Of a stretch of DNA of 64,000 bases, positions 22,501 to 29,985 are shown piece by piece. The position numbers and the translations under genes are program-made. Source of the stretch: a virus. The notes under the pieces were generated by a model. The model saw nothing but the letters and a program-made list of their open reading frames with translations. It had not been told where the DNA came from and searched no databases. Position 1 is the first letter of the stretch, and each line of letters starts with the position of its first letter. The stretch is from IMG/VR virus record IMGVR_UViG_3300046777_001709, positions 1 through 64,000 of that record. One strand, 5' to 3'.

Positions 22501-22713
22501 TAATCCTCCAGTTATAGGAACCCAATATCTTTCTCCAGGATAACCTTCTACAGAAACAATTTGATATTGTTGTCCTAGTGGAAGAGGTGGATAAATTGCA
22601 ACAGGATCACCTAAATTTGGTTCTGCTTGACTAAGACCCAAGTAAGAATATCTATCTGTAGAAAGATTACTCTGTGGTGTTCTTTTTACCCTTCCACTCA
22701 AATACTTTGTCAT
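19546..22713 (-). CDS. Collagen-like tail fibre with collar domain
   Basis: 1055 residues. The N-terminal 500 are beta repeats (VGIGSTQPLYLLDVNGYSR and similar). Residues about 508-770 are uninterrupted G-x-y triplets dominated by GLQ, GTQ and GRQ with periodic GLTGSTGGT inserts, a bacterial-collagen-like triple helix without proline. Residues about 885-1055 match the phage tail-collar/short-fibre C-terminal fold (APSGYLTCNGASL, FNLPDLRGEFIRGWDNG, then HNHG, HAHSG, HTHTY and HSHT histidine pairs like the metal-binding HxH of T4 gp12). It is likely a trimeric receptor-binding fibre. The triplet DNA is highly repetitive, so length variation is expected. Confidence 0.85.
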   Translation of the reverse strand: MTKYLSGRVKRTPQSNLSTDRYSYLGLSQAEPNLGDPVAIYPPLPLGQQYQIVSVEGYPGERYWVPITGGLIPGSISLFEEGSLVGSLSSITQLNFVGNSINVNAIPLGIAGTITVSPPGNNGGVLFKENGDFANSSNLIFDSNVGILTVGFGLNVGYGGTIFTATSLGLVGIKTSNPTQELDVNGDIRLRGTIYDYNNNPGSNNQILTKNNFGGLIWVNQSTIRSGAGGTYQNIQFNNSAGIVDGASNFVYDEVNNRVGIGSTQPLYLLDVNGYSRFTQQVDIKNINVSGVSTLQSLGVTGLSTANNLQIYGISTLNYLNGTGANFSGIVTATKFIGSIDVTNLYVTGIATITNLGVSGVTTSKNLQVFGTSTFNQTSTTNLNVTGISTLNGAKINNITIGGNSITTPIGNLILDSSSGTTQINDALYINDTTESISKDSGSLIVEGGIGVEKSINIGNNANISGVCTVSSGIYIEGPLYDSTNNVGSASSVLISVGTGVSWAKTADVALQGIQGTQGLQGLQGRQGTQGLQGLQGRQGTQGLQGLQGTQGTQGLTGNQGLQGLQGTQGTQGLQGLQGTQGTQGLTGNQGLQGLQGTQGTQGLQGLQGTQGTQGLTGNQGLQGLQGTQGRQGTQGTQGTQGLTGSTGGTGLQGTQGTQGTQGLTGSTGGTGLQGTQGLQGTQGLTGSTGGTGLQGTQGLQGTQGTQGTQGLTGSTGGTGLQGTQGLQGTQGRQGTQGFTGSTGGTGLQGTQGTQGLTGSSGGTGLQGTQGATGSTGITIRDEGNLVGSTITTLNFIGDAVTASSPSSGVANITVTAIGNVSIGVSQVGYTCSPPITSIGSTIVIAEDSNAYGRRYIQSSQPLTACNGDLWFDTSSSTSLVPTGSVIYFATSTAPSGYLTCNGASLSTTTYSSLFAIIGYTYGGSGSSFNLPDLRGEFIRGWDNGRGIDSARVFGSAQTQSYQSHNHGITDPGHAHSGSTNTTGSHTHTYGSNSESLGPGDGGVGYPLSSTSTGAAGSHSHTLSINANTTGITIQNNGSTETRPRNIALLPCIKF
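20395..21185 (-). repeat. Collagen-like coding repeat tract
   Basis: Nearly 800 bp of tandem 9-nt units (minus strand GGT-CTT-CAA and GGT-ACT-CAA types) with longer higher-order repeats of about 100 bp that recur several times almost unchanged. It encodes the G-x-y region of the fibre. Repeats this similar promote slippage and recombination. Confidence 0.85.
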
Positions 22714-22715
22714 AG

Positions 22716-23384
22716 TTATACTGTACTATTTTCTAGTATGCTACAAATAAATTCCATTTGTAATGGGGCAACTAACCCACCACTCACATATGTATGAGCA
22801 ATTCCAGCAACTACACCAGAATTAGTTACGAATGTTTTTGATGTACCTACACTACCAATAATATTATCTATAACAAATGATTGTTGTGGTGATGGAAAAA
22901 TGGATGTTGTAAGACCAAATGTTCCACTACATGTAAATGCCAATCCACTCATTGTAACTTCATCATTTACATTAAAATTGTGGGGAGTTAAAGTTGTAAT
23001 TGTAGTTACACCAGTGTTATTATCATATAAACAATTAGTAATTGTCACTATTCCTGTTTGAGATCCTTCAATTACAATGGAATCAGAAACAATTGCACTT
23101 CTTTCTAAAACTAATCTACCATCAATAATTATTAAAGAATCATTTGGTGGTATTTCTGCATCTTTTATTACTCTTATATTTCTAGTATTTCCTGCGGTTC
23201 TTGCAGATGTACTTTTTCTTCTGTGCGTAAAAGTAATTGTTGGATATGTATTAACCCCAACATTTGCTACTTGAGCATAAAGAACAATTGCAGATACACC
23301 GACAGGAGTTGTATAAACAGTCTGTTCTCCTGGTGCAACTGGAACTGCTATAGTTAAAAATTTATTAAGAGGTGCTACTGCCAT
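22716..23384 (-). CDS. Virion structural protein (222 aa)
   Basis: 222 residues, beta-rich, no clear family. The start MAVAPLNKFLTIAVPVAPGE followed by YTTPVGVSAIVLYAQVANVG resembles a jelly-roll-like structural domain common in cyanophage virion clusters. Its second half holds short repeats (TTITTLTPHNFNVNDEV) of the kind also found in the 1754-residue giant. Two bases separate it from the fibre gene and three from the upstream beta-helix gene, so it is one late transcript. Confidence 0.6.
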   Translation of the reverse strand: MAVAPLNKFLTIAVPVAPGEQTVYTTPVGVSAIVLYAQVANVGVNTYPTITFTHRRKSTSARTAGNTRNIRVIKDAEIPPNDSLIIIDGRLVLERSAIVSDSIVIEGSQTGIVTITNCLYDNNTGVTTITTLTPHNFNVNDEVTMSGLAFTCSGTFGLTTSIFPSPQQSFVIDNIIGSVGTSKTFVTNSGVVAGIAHTYVSGGLVAPLQMEFICSILENSTV

Positions 23385-23387
23385 ATT

Positions 23388-26144
23388 TTATCTCAACGCA
23401 AGAATTAAAGGTGTGACTTCTGCTTGTATTGCTTTACTAAAATCTCTTCCCCGAATTGTTGCTGTAGGTTGATTTATTTGAAATCCTTCACCAATGTCAA
23501 AATTTCCTTTCTGATCTGTACTTGTGAATGGAATTTGTGCTCCATTCAAAGCAACAATTTCATTTTCTTTAATGGGAATAGCACCTTTAAAGGGTGTTGC
23601 TATATTTATATCTGTTCCAGTACCAATGTATTCAAAAGAATGAGAACTTGTTAAAATTCTACTAATTCTTTTTAAAGACACATCTTCATTTCCAAATAAT
23701 TCGTAAGGAATAAATTCATTAAAGGTGACTGTTGTGACACCAGATAATGTAGGTTCAGTTGCAACATCAACGGTATAATAAATTGGTTGTGTTATTACTT
23801 CTGCAACTGCACCACCAGATCCATCAATGAATACTTCTAAATTTTGTGTAGGTAAATAATTTCTACCGCTATTAATGACATCAATCGCAGTAATTTCACC
23901 AGACACAGGATCAATTGTTGGACTTACCTCAGCAATTATACCTTGAGGACCCTTTGGTTGTTGTGTCAAATCATCAGAATCTCTAATAATGACAGATGGT
24001 GGATTTGCTGCACTATATCCAGAACCACCATTAATAATTTTAATAGAATCAATACTAACCATTGGTTCTTGTAGAATAGTACTGACTAATCCTGTAGTTA
24101 TAGTATCTGAATAATTGGACAAATCTATTTTGAAGAATAATGCTTGTCCATCATAAGGTCTTCTTGGATTACCAATAGAGTCCCTCATATTTGTAAAAGT
24201 GACTGTATCGGAACCAGCATCAACACCGTCTGCTGTTCTTGTTGATGGATATCTACTTACCTGACCAGTAAATTCTGTAGATCCTAAACCTACAGCATAT
24301 AATCCATAATTTCCAAATGATGAATTGGAATTTGTAAGATCGCAAGATCCTCCACTTGATGCAAATATTCCAATATCACAATTGATGGTAAATATAGAGA
24401 CTAACTGAGCATAACCATTATTTGTTATTGATACTCCAATACCCGCCTCATTATATTGTGTAAAAGAATCACATACCATAGATTTTAAATCAGCACCAAT
24501 CGTAGATGCCGTTGCATGATTTCCATCTATCTTCATACCAATACTTTTGGTCATGAAATTTGTACAATTTCTTACGTATGGACTCTTCCATCTTCCAGTA
24601 GATCCCTCTGTTGCTGGTCCTGGTGCAATATATCCAGAAACTGCATAATTTGATGGATTTGTTGGAGGAAATGCTACTGCACCACCACCAGTATTTGCAA
24701 CTGAAACATTAGTACATGCAAAGGATATATTTTCAATTAAACATCCTCTTCTTACATGGAAAATATCTTTTTGTAAATTATTTGGAACAATAGTTACAAG
24801 TCTTAAATCTTGTCCAGATACCGAAACATCAGTTCTAAGTCCAATTGGATTGTTTTCTTGATAAACTCCTGATCTAATAAAAATAGTATCTCCTTCTTGG
24901 GCAATTGCAGCCGCGGCACCGATTGTTCTTTTAGCATCACCTTCCAATAGTCCACTATTAGAATCATTTCCATCCATAGTGACCCATATTGCGTTCTGAG
25001 TCTGAACTCCAGGTGGTCTCCAAGATACCCCAGTTCCAACAGAGGATAAACGATAATCAAATTTTCCGATTGCAGTACTATTGTTTATATCAATTAAAGA
25101 AGAATTAAGTTCTAATGTACCATTAAGGGTAGTAGCGCCATCTACATTTAAAGTAGAATCTAAGTCGGTAGATCCTTTTACGTTTAGTGTTGTTTGTAAA
25201 GTTGTAGCACCATCTACATCTAATGTATTATTAAGGGTAGTAGCACCATCTACATCTAATGTATTATTAAGGGTAGTAGCACCATCTACATCTAATGTAT
25301 TATTAAGGGTAGTAGCGCCATCTACATTTAAAGTAGAATCTAAGTCGGTAGATCCTTTTACGTTTAGTGTTGTTTGTAAAGTTGTAGCACCATCTACATT
25401 TAGTGTTGAATCAAAATCAACTTCTCCGGTAGCATGAACAGATCCAACAATGTCTAAAGTTGCTGATGGATTACTATTTTGAATACCAACATTAGTCATT
25501 CTGTAGATATTTCCTTCAGATGTAAATCCCCACAAATCTTTGGATTGTATATCCGCAATGAAATTGGGATTATTTGGATTTGGAATTGGAATAATATTAT
25601 CTGTACCTAATCCAAGACTATTAATTTGTTTAAAATTTAATACACTAAAAGATTTTGCTATTCCTGTCGTTGGAATATAAACACCCTCATCTTGAACAAA
25701 AATTCCTTCAGTAAAACTAGGTTCAAGGGCAGTCCAACGAATACCCTCTTCATCCATACTTAAATAATACCCATTTGATCCTGGAGAATTTACAGAATCG
25801 TAAATAAACTCATCAATTTTTATATTTCCCGCAATATCTAATAACTGTTGGGGAATTGTACTTCCTATTCCAACTTTACCAGAGATAGCATCACCAACTA
25901 ATGTAGTTCCTCCAACACCAACATCTAGTCTTTTTCTTGCAGTTATAATACCTACAGACAAATACTTATCAATATAAACATCACCAAAAAATTTTGCGCT
26001 ACCTAATACTTCAATATCACCAAATTTTTCTAATGATCTAGATTCAAATTCATAATATAAAGTTCCATAAACATAAACATCTTTAAAGAATTTAGCATCC
26101 TCATTAAAGTATGCCTGATTACCAAATACTGTAATGTCTGACAT
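23388..26144 (-). CDS. Beta-helix structural protein with 12-residue repeats
   Basis: 918 residues. Residues about 236-354 are tandem 12-residue units of the type VDGATTLNNTLD. From about 385 a right-handed beta-helix follows (IWVTMDGNDSNSGL, DTIFIRSGVYQENNPIG, then LIENISFACTN), similar to pectin-lyase-like phage structural proteins. The C-terminal part has the turn NGGSGYSAANPPSV, found also in the gp5-like hub protein. No catalytic residues are evident. It is probably a trimeric fibre or baseplate spike-associated protein. The repeats are exact at DNA level and include a 90-bp duplication. Confidence 0.75.
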   Translation of the reverse strand: MSDITVFGNQAYFNEDAKFFKDVYVYGTLYYEFESRSLEKFGDIEVLGSAKFFGDVYIDKYLSVGIITARKRLDVGVGGTTLVGDAISGKVGIGSTIPQQLLDIAGNIKIDEFIYDSVNSPGSNGYYLSMDEEGIRWTALEPSFTEGIFVQDEGVYIPTTGIAKSFSVLNFKQINSLGLGTDNIIPIPNPNNPNFIADIQSKDLWGFTSEGNIYRMTNVGIQNSNPSATLDIVGSVHATGEVDFDSTLNVDGATTLQTTLNVKGSTDLDSTLNVDGATTLNNTLDVDGATTLNNTLDVDGATTLNNTLDVDGATTLQTTLNVKGSTDLDSTLNVDGATTLNGTLELNSSLIDINNSTAIGKFDYRLSSVGTGVSWRPPGVQTQNAIWVTMDGNDSNSGLLEGDAKRTIGAAAAIAQEGDTIFIRSGVYQENNPIGLRTDVSVSGQDLRLVTIVPNNLQKDIFHVRRGCLIENISFACTNVSVANTGGGAVAFPPTNPSNYAVSGYIAPGPATEGSTGRWKSPYVRNCTNFMTKSIGMKIDGNHATASTIGADLKSMVCDSFTQYNEAGIGVSITNNGYAQLVSIFTINCDIGIFASSGGSCDLTNSNSSFGNYGLYAVGLGSTEFTGQVSRYPSTRTADGVDAGSDTVTFTNMRDSIGNPRRPYDGQALFFKIDLSNYSDTITTGLVSTILQEPMVSIDSIKIINGGSGYSAANPPSVIIRDSDDLTQQPKGPQGIIAEVSPTIDPVSGEITAIDVINSGRNYLPTQNLEVFIDGSGGAVAEVITQPIYYTVDVATEPTLSGVTTVTFNEFIPYELFGNEDVSLKRISRILTSSHSFEYIGTGTDINIATPFKGAIPIKENEIVALNGAQIPFTSTDQKGNFDIGEGFQINQPTATIRGRDFSKAIQAEVTPLILALR
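25123..25400 (-). repeat. Duplicated ~90-bp block flanking 36-bp repeats
   Basis: A segment of about 90 bp (25123-25214) recurs almost exactly at 25309-25400; between them the 36-bp unit encoding VDGATTLNNTLD is repeated three times. This is a recent in-frame expansion within the beta-helix gene. Confidence 0.75.
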
Positions 26145-26145
26145 T

Positions 26146-26718
26146 TTAGAGTACCGTGTTAATAACTGTGTTTAAGATACCACCAGTAATTCCAGTAATA
26201 ACGTCCGATCCTACAAAACTACCTTCGAAAACTCTTGCAACAAAACTTTGACCCATACTCTGCATCAATGTTCCAGTAGTTGCGGAAGCATCTATTTTAT
26301 TTCCTTTCATTAAGATTCTTCCAGAACCAGATATCATATTAATACTTCTACCAGCTTTCAGATGAATATCTTCATCTGCATCTATCATTATGTTATTACC
26401 TTTAATACGAACTTTTCCTGTTCTATCGGCAGTAATACATACGTCACCATTTTTTCCAACAATTACAACATCAACACTTTTTCCTTCATTCTTTTCTCCG
26501 GCAATTATTTCAATTGTTCTATCATTCTTAATTGAAAATAAACCACCAGTCGTTAATGAAATAGATGATTGTAAATCTGTCGTTGCTCCATAAATCTTAT
26601 AAACATCGGTACCACTTAATCCCATTTGTGGATTGGCACTATCAATCCTAAAATTAGGATTGAAACTCATCAATTGTCTTGCGTATATATTTTGATCTGG
26701 TCTTTCTGCTACTGACAT
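26146..26718 (-). CDS. Baseplate spike-like beta-helix protein
   Basis: 190 residues. Residues about 70-150 are short alternating strands (VDVVIVGKNGDVCITADRTG, KVRIKGNNIMIDADEDIHLK, NMISGSGRILMKGNKID), the period of the triple-stranded beta-helix in T4 gp5 C-terminus and VgrG-type spikes. The gene sits next to the gp5-like OB-domain hub gene, whose product lacks its own needle. I infer that this phage carries the cell-puncturing needle as a separate protein. The hydrophobic C-terminal tail (GITGGILNTVINTVL) is unusual for a needle tip. Confidence 0.65.
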   Translation of the reverse strand: MSVAERPDQNIYARQLMSFNPNFRIDSANPQMGLSGTDVYKIYGATTDLQSSISLTTGGLFSIKNDRTIEIIAGEKNEGKSVDVVIVGKNGDVCITADRTGKVRIKGNNIMIDADEDIHLKAGRSINMISGSGRILMKGNKIDASATTGTLMQSMGQSFVARVFEGSFVGSDVITGITGGILNTVINTVL

Positions 26719-26719
26719 C

Positions 26720-28642
26720 TTAGACTACACAATTAACAACTGATTGAACTTCACCTTTAAAATCTGGATTTCCAAGTAGTGGACGAAGAACTGCACCAGA
26801 TCCAGTTTCTGTTCTAACTGAAAGAACTGGAAGTGACTGAACTACATTATTTAGAGGTTCTACTTGATAAATTGATCCATTAACAATTTGCGTCTTATAT
26901 TCATTTCCTAAATTATCAACCACAATATCTCCATCAATATAACCTGTTCCACCAACTTCAACAAGAACTTTATTGACTGAATATTCTATAATATCTGAAG
27001 GTGTATAATTTTCTCCTTCAGATACCATGTAAATTGAAGTTACCTCCCCATCATCATTAATTAGTGCTCTGGCAATAGCACCATATCCTTGATCAGCATC
27101 ATCAGTAATTTCTACAAATGGTGGATATGTATAACCAGAACCACCATTTGTAACCTGAATACCTATAATACTTGCCCTAGTGATACCATTTTCATCTTCA
27201 ACATAAGAACCAAAGATTGGAACAGCAGTAGCACCAGATCCAGAACTTCCACCACCAAAAATGTTCACTATAGGTGCAGAAGCATTATTAATTGCACCAG
27301 TAAAACAATTTAAGATATCATTAATATTTTGTCCGGTGTTCTGTAAATTAATAACTTCTAATATATTTTGATAAGGTTCAGATCCCTGGAATTTTGCACC
27401 CGCACCAATTACCCACGAATTAATCATACCTTGGAAACTATCACCACTTTGATTACAATCAAGTACAATTCCAACAGACTTAAGAGCATCGATAGATGAT
27501 CTTAATAAATTACCAACACTAAAATCTGAGAAGAATTGTAATAGTTTTTCTACACCACCAAGAACTGTTGAAAGACCACCTTCAATTGTATCAATAATAG
27601 TATTTAAAAGAGATCCTACAAATTGATCTGCAGCACAACTCACAAATCTATCAATATTTTCTACTACAGAATATAATAAATCAGAAACAACATCTTTAAG
27701 ACGATCTATTACTAATCCAGCAACACAGGCAATGGCATCCTCAAGAAGTTTGACTGGTTCTACCATTGCAGTTTGTGCCGCCACTCCAGCCAAATGTGCC
27801 GCCGCAGGATTTGCAGTTGCCGCCAATACTGCAGCATATACTTTTTTATACAGTAAATCTAATCCCTTTTTCAAAAGAGTTTCCAATTGTTTAAATAGGA
27901 AGTTAAAAGATTGTCCAACAAAGTCATTAGCAAGTGAAACAATCTTATCGACTGCTTTTCTAATTTCTTGACGGATTCTTCCTAAAAAGTTCTGTGCTTT
28001 TTTTAAAAATCTTCTTATCTTCTTTAGTAGATTTTTAACTTCTGCTTTTATCCCATCTACTTTTGTGTTATTAACAGTATTTGCAAGAATAATCTCGGAT
28101 CCTACTGCATCACTTTCAGATACTTTCTTTGCTTGCTCTGATAATTCTGGTGGTATTGCTGCCGGAGTTGGTTGAAAATCTTTTGTTACCTCATTATTTT
28201 CACTTTTTGCAACAACATCTCCTTTAGGTTCAATTTTACTATTGAATCCGGTAAAAGGTACAAATGGAGATGTATAATTTTTAGATGGTACTGATGATGT
28301 TCTACCAAAAGTTGCTAAGATAACTGGAATCTGGGCATTGTCACCATCTAAGAAAAATCCAAGTACAATATCACCAGGTTGTAATTGAACGCCTGTTGCT
28401 GCATTTGCAGCACCACTTCCAGCAGTTGTTGGAATTAATGCCTGTGCCCAAGGTAGATCTTCATTTGGAAGTTCTGCTTCACTATAAGGATGATACCCAA
28501 TAATTCTAACTTTAAATCTATTTCCCCATCCACCACCTTCTACTTGCTTTCCCATAGATTCAAGTGGTGGGATTTGACCAATCCACCATCTAAATCCATC
28601 TCTTCCAATAAAATTACTCTGAAGTAAAGATTGATCTAACAT
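26720..28642 (-). CDS. 5: gp5-like baseplate hub protein without lysozyme
   Basis: 640 residues. Residues about 15-120 are a gp5-type OB-fold (FRWWIGQIPP, FKVRIIGYHPYSEAELP, DLPWAQALIP, GDIVLGFFLDGD), closely following T4 gp5. T4 then has lysozyme and a needle; here residues 165-330 are long amphipathic helices (NLLKKIRRFLKKAQNFL, AVDKIVSLANDFVGQSFNFL) and the C-terminus is beta-rich with GGSGYTYPPFVEI. No lysozyme catalytic pattern is seen. Puncturing and muralytic functions appear to have moved to the neighbouring spike and hydrolase genes. It joins the gp27-like ring at the centre of the baseplate. Confidence 0.75.
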   Translation of the reverse strand: MLDQSLLQSNFIGRDGFRWWIGQIPPLESMGKQVEGGGWGNRFKVRIIGYHPYSEAELPNEDLPWAQALIPTTAGSGAANAATGVQLQPGDIVLGFFLDGDNAQIPVILATFGRTSSVPSKNYTSPFVPFTGFNSKIEPKGDVVAKSENNEVTKDFQPTPAAIPPELSEQAKKVSESDAVGSEIILANTVNNTKVDGIKAEVKNLLKKIRRFLKKAQNFLGRIRQEIRKAVDKIVSLANDFVGQSFNFLFKQLETLLKKGLDLLYKKVYAAVLAATANPAAAHLAGVAAQTAMVEPVKLLEDAIACVAGLVIDRLKDVVSDLLYSVVENIDRFVSCAADQFVGSLLNTIIDTIEGGLSTVLGGVEKLLQFFSDFSVGNLLRSSIDALKSVGIVLDCNQSGDSFQGMINSWVIGAGAKFQGSEPYQNILEVINLQNTGQNINDILNCFTGAINNASAPIVNIFGGGSSGSGATAVPIFGSYVEDENGITRASIIGIQVTNGGSGYTYPPFVEITDDADQGYGAIARALINDDGEVTSIYMVSEGENYTPSDIIEYSVNKVLVEVGGTGYIDGDIVVDNLGNEYKTQIVNGSIYQVEPLNNVVQSLPVLSVRTETGSGAVLRPLLGNPDFKGEVQSVVNCVV

Positions 28643-29985
28643 TAATCTTTTCTTTCCTCTACATTAACGCCAAAAGTATCTCTGATCAATTTCATGGAAG
28701 TATAAGAATTTTCAACATCAAAATGATGACACAGTTCTTTTATCATATATAGACCACTTTGTTCGGTGTCAAATTCTTTTGCATCAGATTGTGTAATTTT
28801 GGGAAATTTACACTCAATAATATCACCTGCTCTTAAATTTGTGTTGGATGGTACAACTACATTTAATGTTTGTGTGAATAATGTATTGTATCTCATGAGA
28901 GATTGTGACTGATATTTTACTTGGTCTGAATTTATTTCTTTTGAAACATCTTTTTCCATTGTACCAACATCATAAATTGCAGTAATTATTCTTGTTGGTA
29001 CATCTCCTAAAGTTTTATCAGATCCTTCTGAAAGTAAAGGAAGTTTAAAATTAGATCCAAGATTTTTTGCTTTACCGGAATAATCATTTAATTTAAAAAC
29101 CCCTTCTTCATAATTTGAAAAACTAAAATCTAATGGATTAAAGAACATTCTATGACTTGCATAAGTACCAAGTTTTAATTTTTCAATAAGGTTTTGATTT
29201 TTATTTGTATAGTAGTTTAAGATTTTAAAATCATTATTTATTTTGTTTTCATTTTCATCATATGAATCTGATGCCTCACTATAGACATAAGTTGCTTTTG
29301 GTTTTTGTAAGATTAATTCATCAATAGATCTAAACTGAAATCCATCTTTAGTCTGATAGAATAAAAATCCAGCAGTTGCATTTCCAGAACTTATTGGTAC
29401 ACCTTTAGATGCTAACCATATCAGGACTGTAAAAGGTTTTCTCATATTACCAATAAATCCATACTTATTGGACGTTTTATCAATAGTACCTATCTTATCA
29501 GTTTTTAAATAATCAGTTAATATCTTCTCAACAGAATCACTGATTGTCATACTTGTTGGATATTTCTTTCCAATTCTAACTGTTTCGTTTGTTATTGCTT
29601 CTCTAGAAACTAAATGTAGAGTAAATGTTTCTCTGTTTGTTTCTGAAATTACATCAGTTATACTGGAAACATAAAAATAATCTTTTGAATTTTGCGAAAA
29701 ATTTAATCCAGGATTTGTTGAAGAATTGCCTGCAATTTTTAATGATATTCTTTCTCCACCTCTTAATGGAAGTCCATTATAAATTGATTGCTTGTCACCA
29801 TCTGGATTATTTGCAGGGGCAATTACATTTCCATTATCTACTACTCTTAGTTTTGCAGTAATAGTGGGTGAAAATATGTCTTCATAATATTCAAAAGCAA
29901 TTGCACCACCTATAATGTCGATAGTTCTTGACTGATCATTTGATTCTAATATTAGTTCTTCATATATGGACTTAATAATTGACAT
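28642..29985 (-). CDS. 27: gp27-like baseplate hub protein
   Basis: 447 residues with the domain logic of gp27: N-terminal barrel-like strands (DIIGGAIAFEYYEDIFSP), a middle helical region (SDSVEKILTDYLKTDKIG) and a C-terminal barrel (LRAGDIIECKFPKITQ, GLYMIKELCHHFDVENSY). The latter resembles T4 TPGVKIIFNDSKN and FYVDEVIHELSNNNSV. gp27 forms the trimeric ring at the end of the tail tube that carries gp5. Overall identity to T4 looks low and the protein is about 55 residues longer, so the name rests on pattern and position. It overlaps both neighbours by 1 nt. Confidence 0.7.
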   Translation of the reverse strand: MSIIKSIYEELILESNDQSRTIDIIGGAIAFEYYEDIFSPTITAKLRVVDNGNVIAPANNPDGDKQSIYNGLPLRGGERISLKIAGNSSTNPGLNFSQNSKDYFYVSSITDVISETNRETFTLHLVSREAITNETVRIGKKYPTSMTISDSVEKILTDYLKTDKIGTIDKTSNKYGFIGNMRKPFTVLIWLASKGVPISSGNATAGFLFYQTKDGFQFRSIDELILQKPKATYVYSEASDSYDENENKINNDFKILNYYTNKNQNLIEKLKLGTYASHRMFFNPLDFSFSNYEEGVFKLNDYSGKAKNLGSNFKLPLLSEGSDKTLGDVPTRIITAIYDVGTMEKDVSKEINSDQVKYQSQSLMRYNTLFTQTLNVVVPSNTNLRAGDIIECKFPKITQSDAKEFDTEQSGLYMIKELCHHFDVENSYTSMKLIRDTFGVNVEERKD

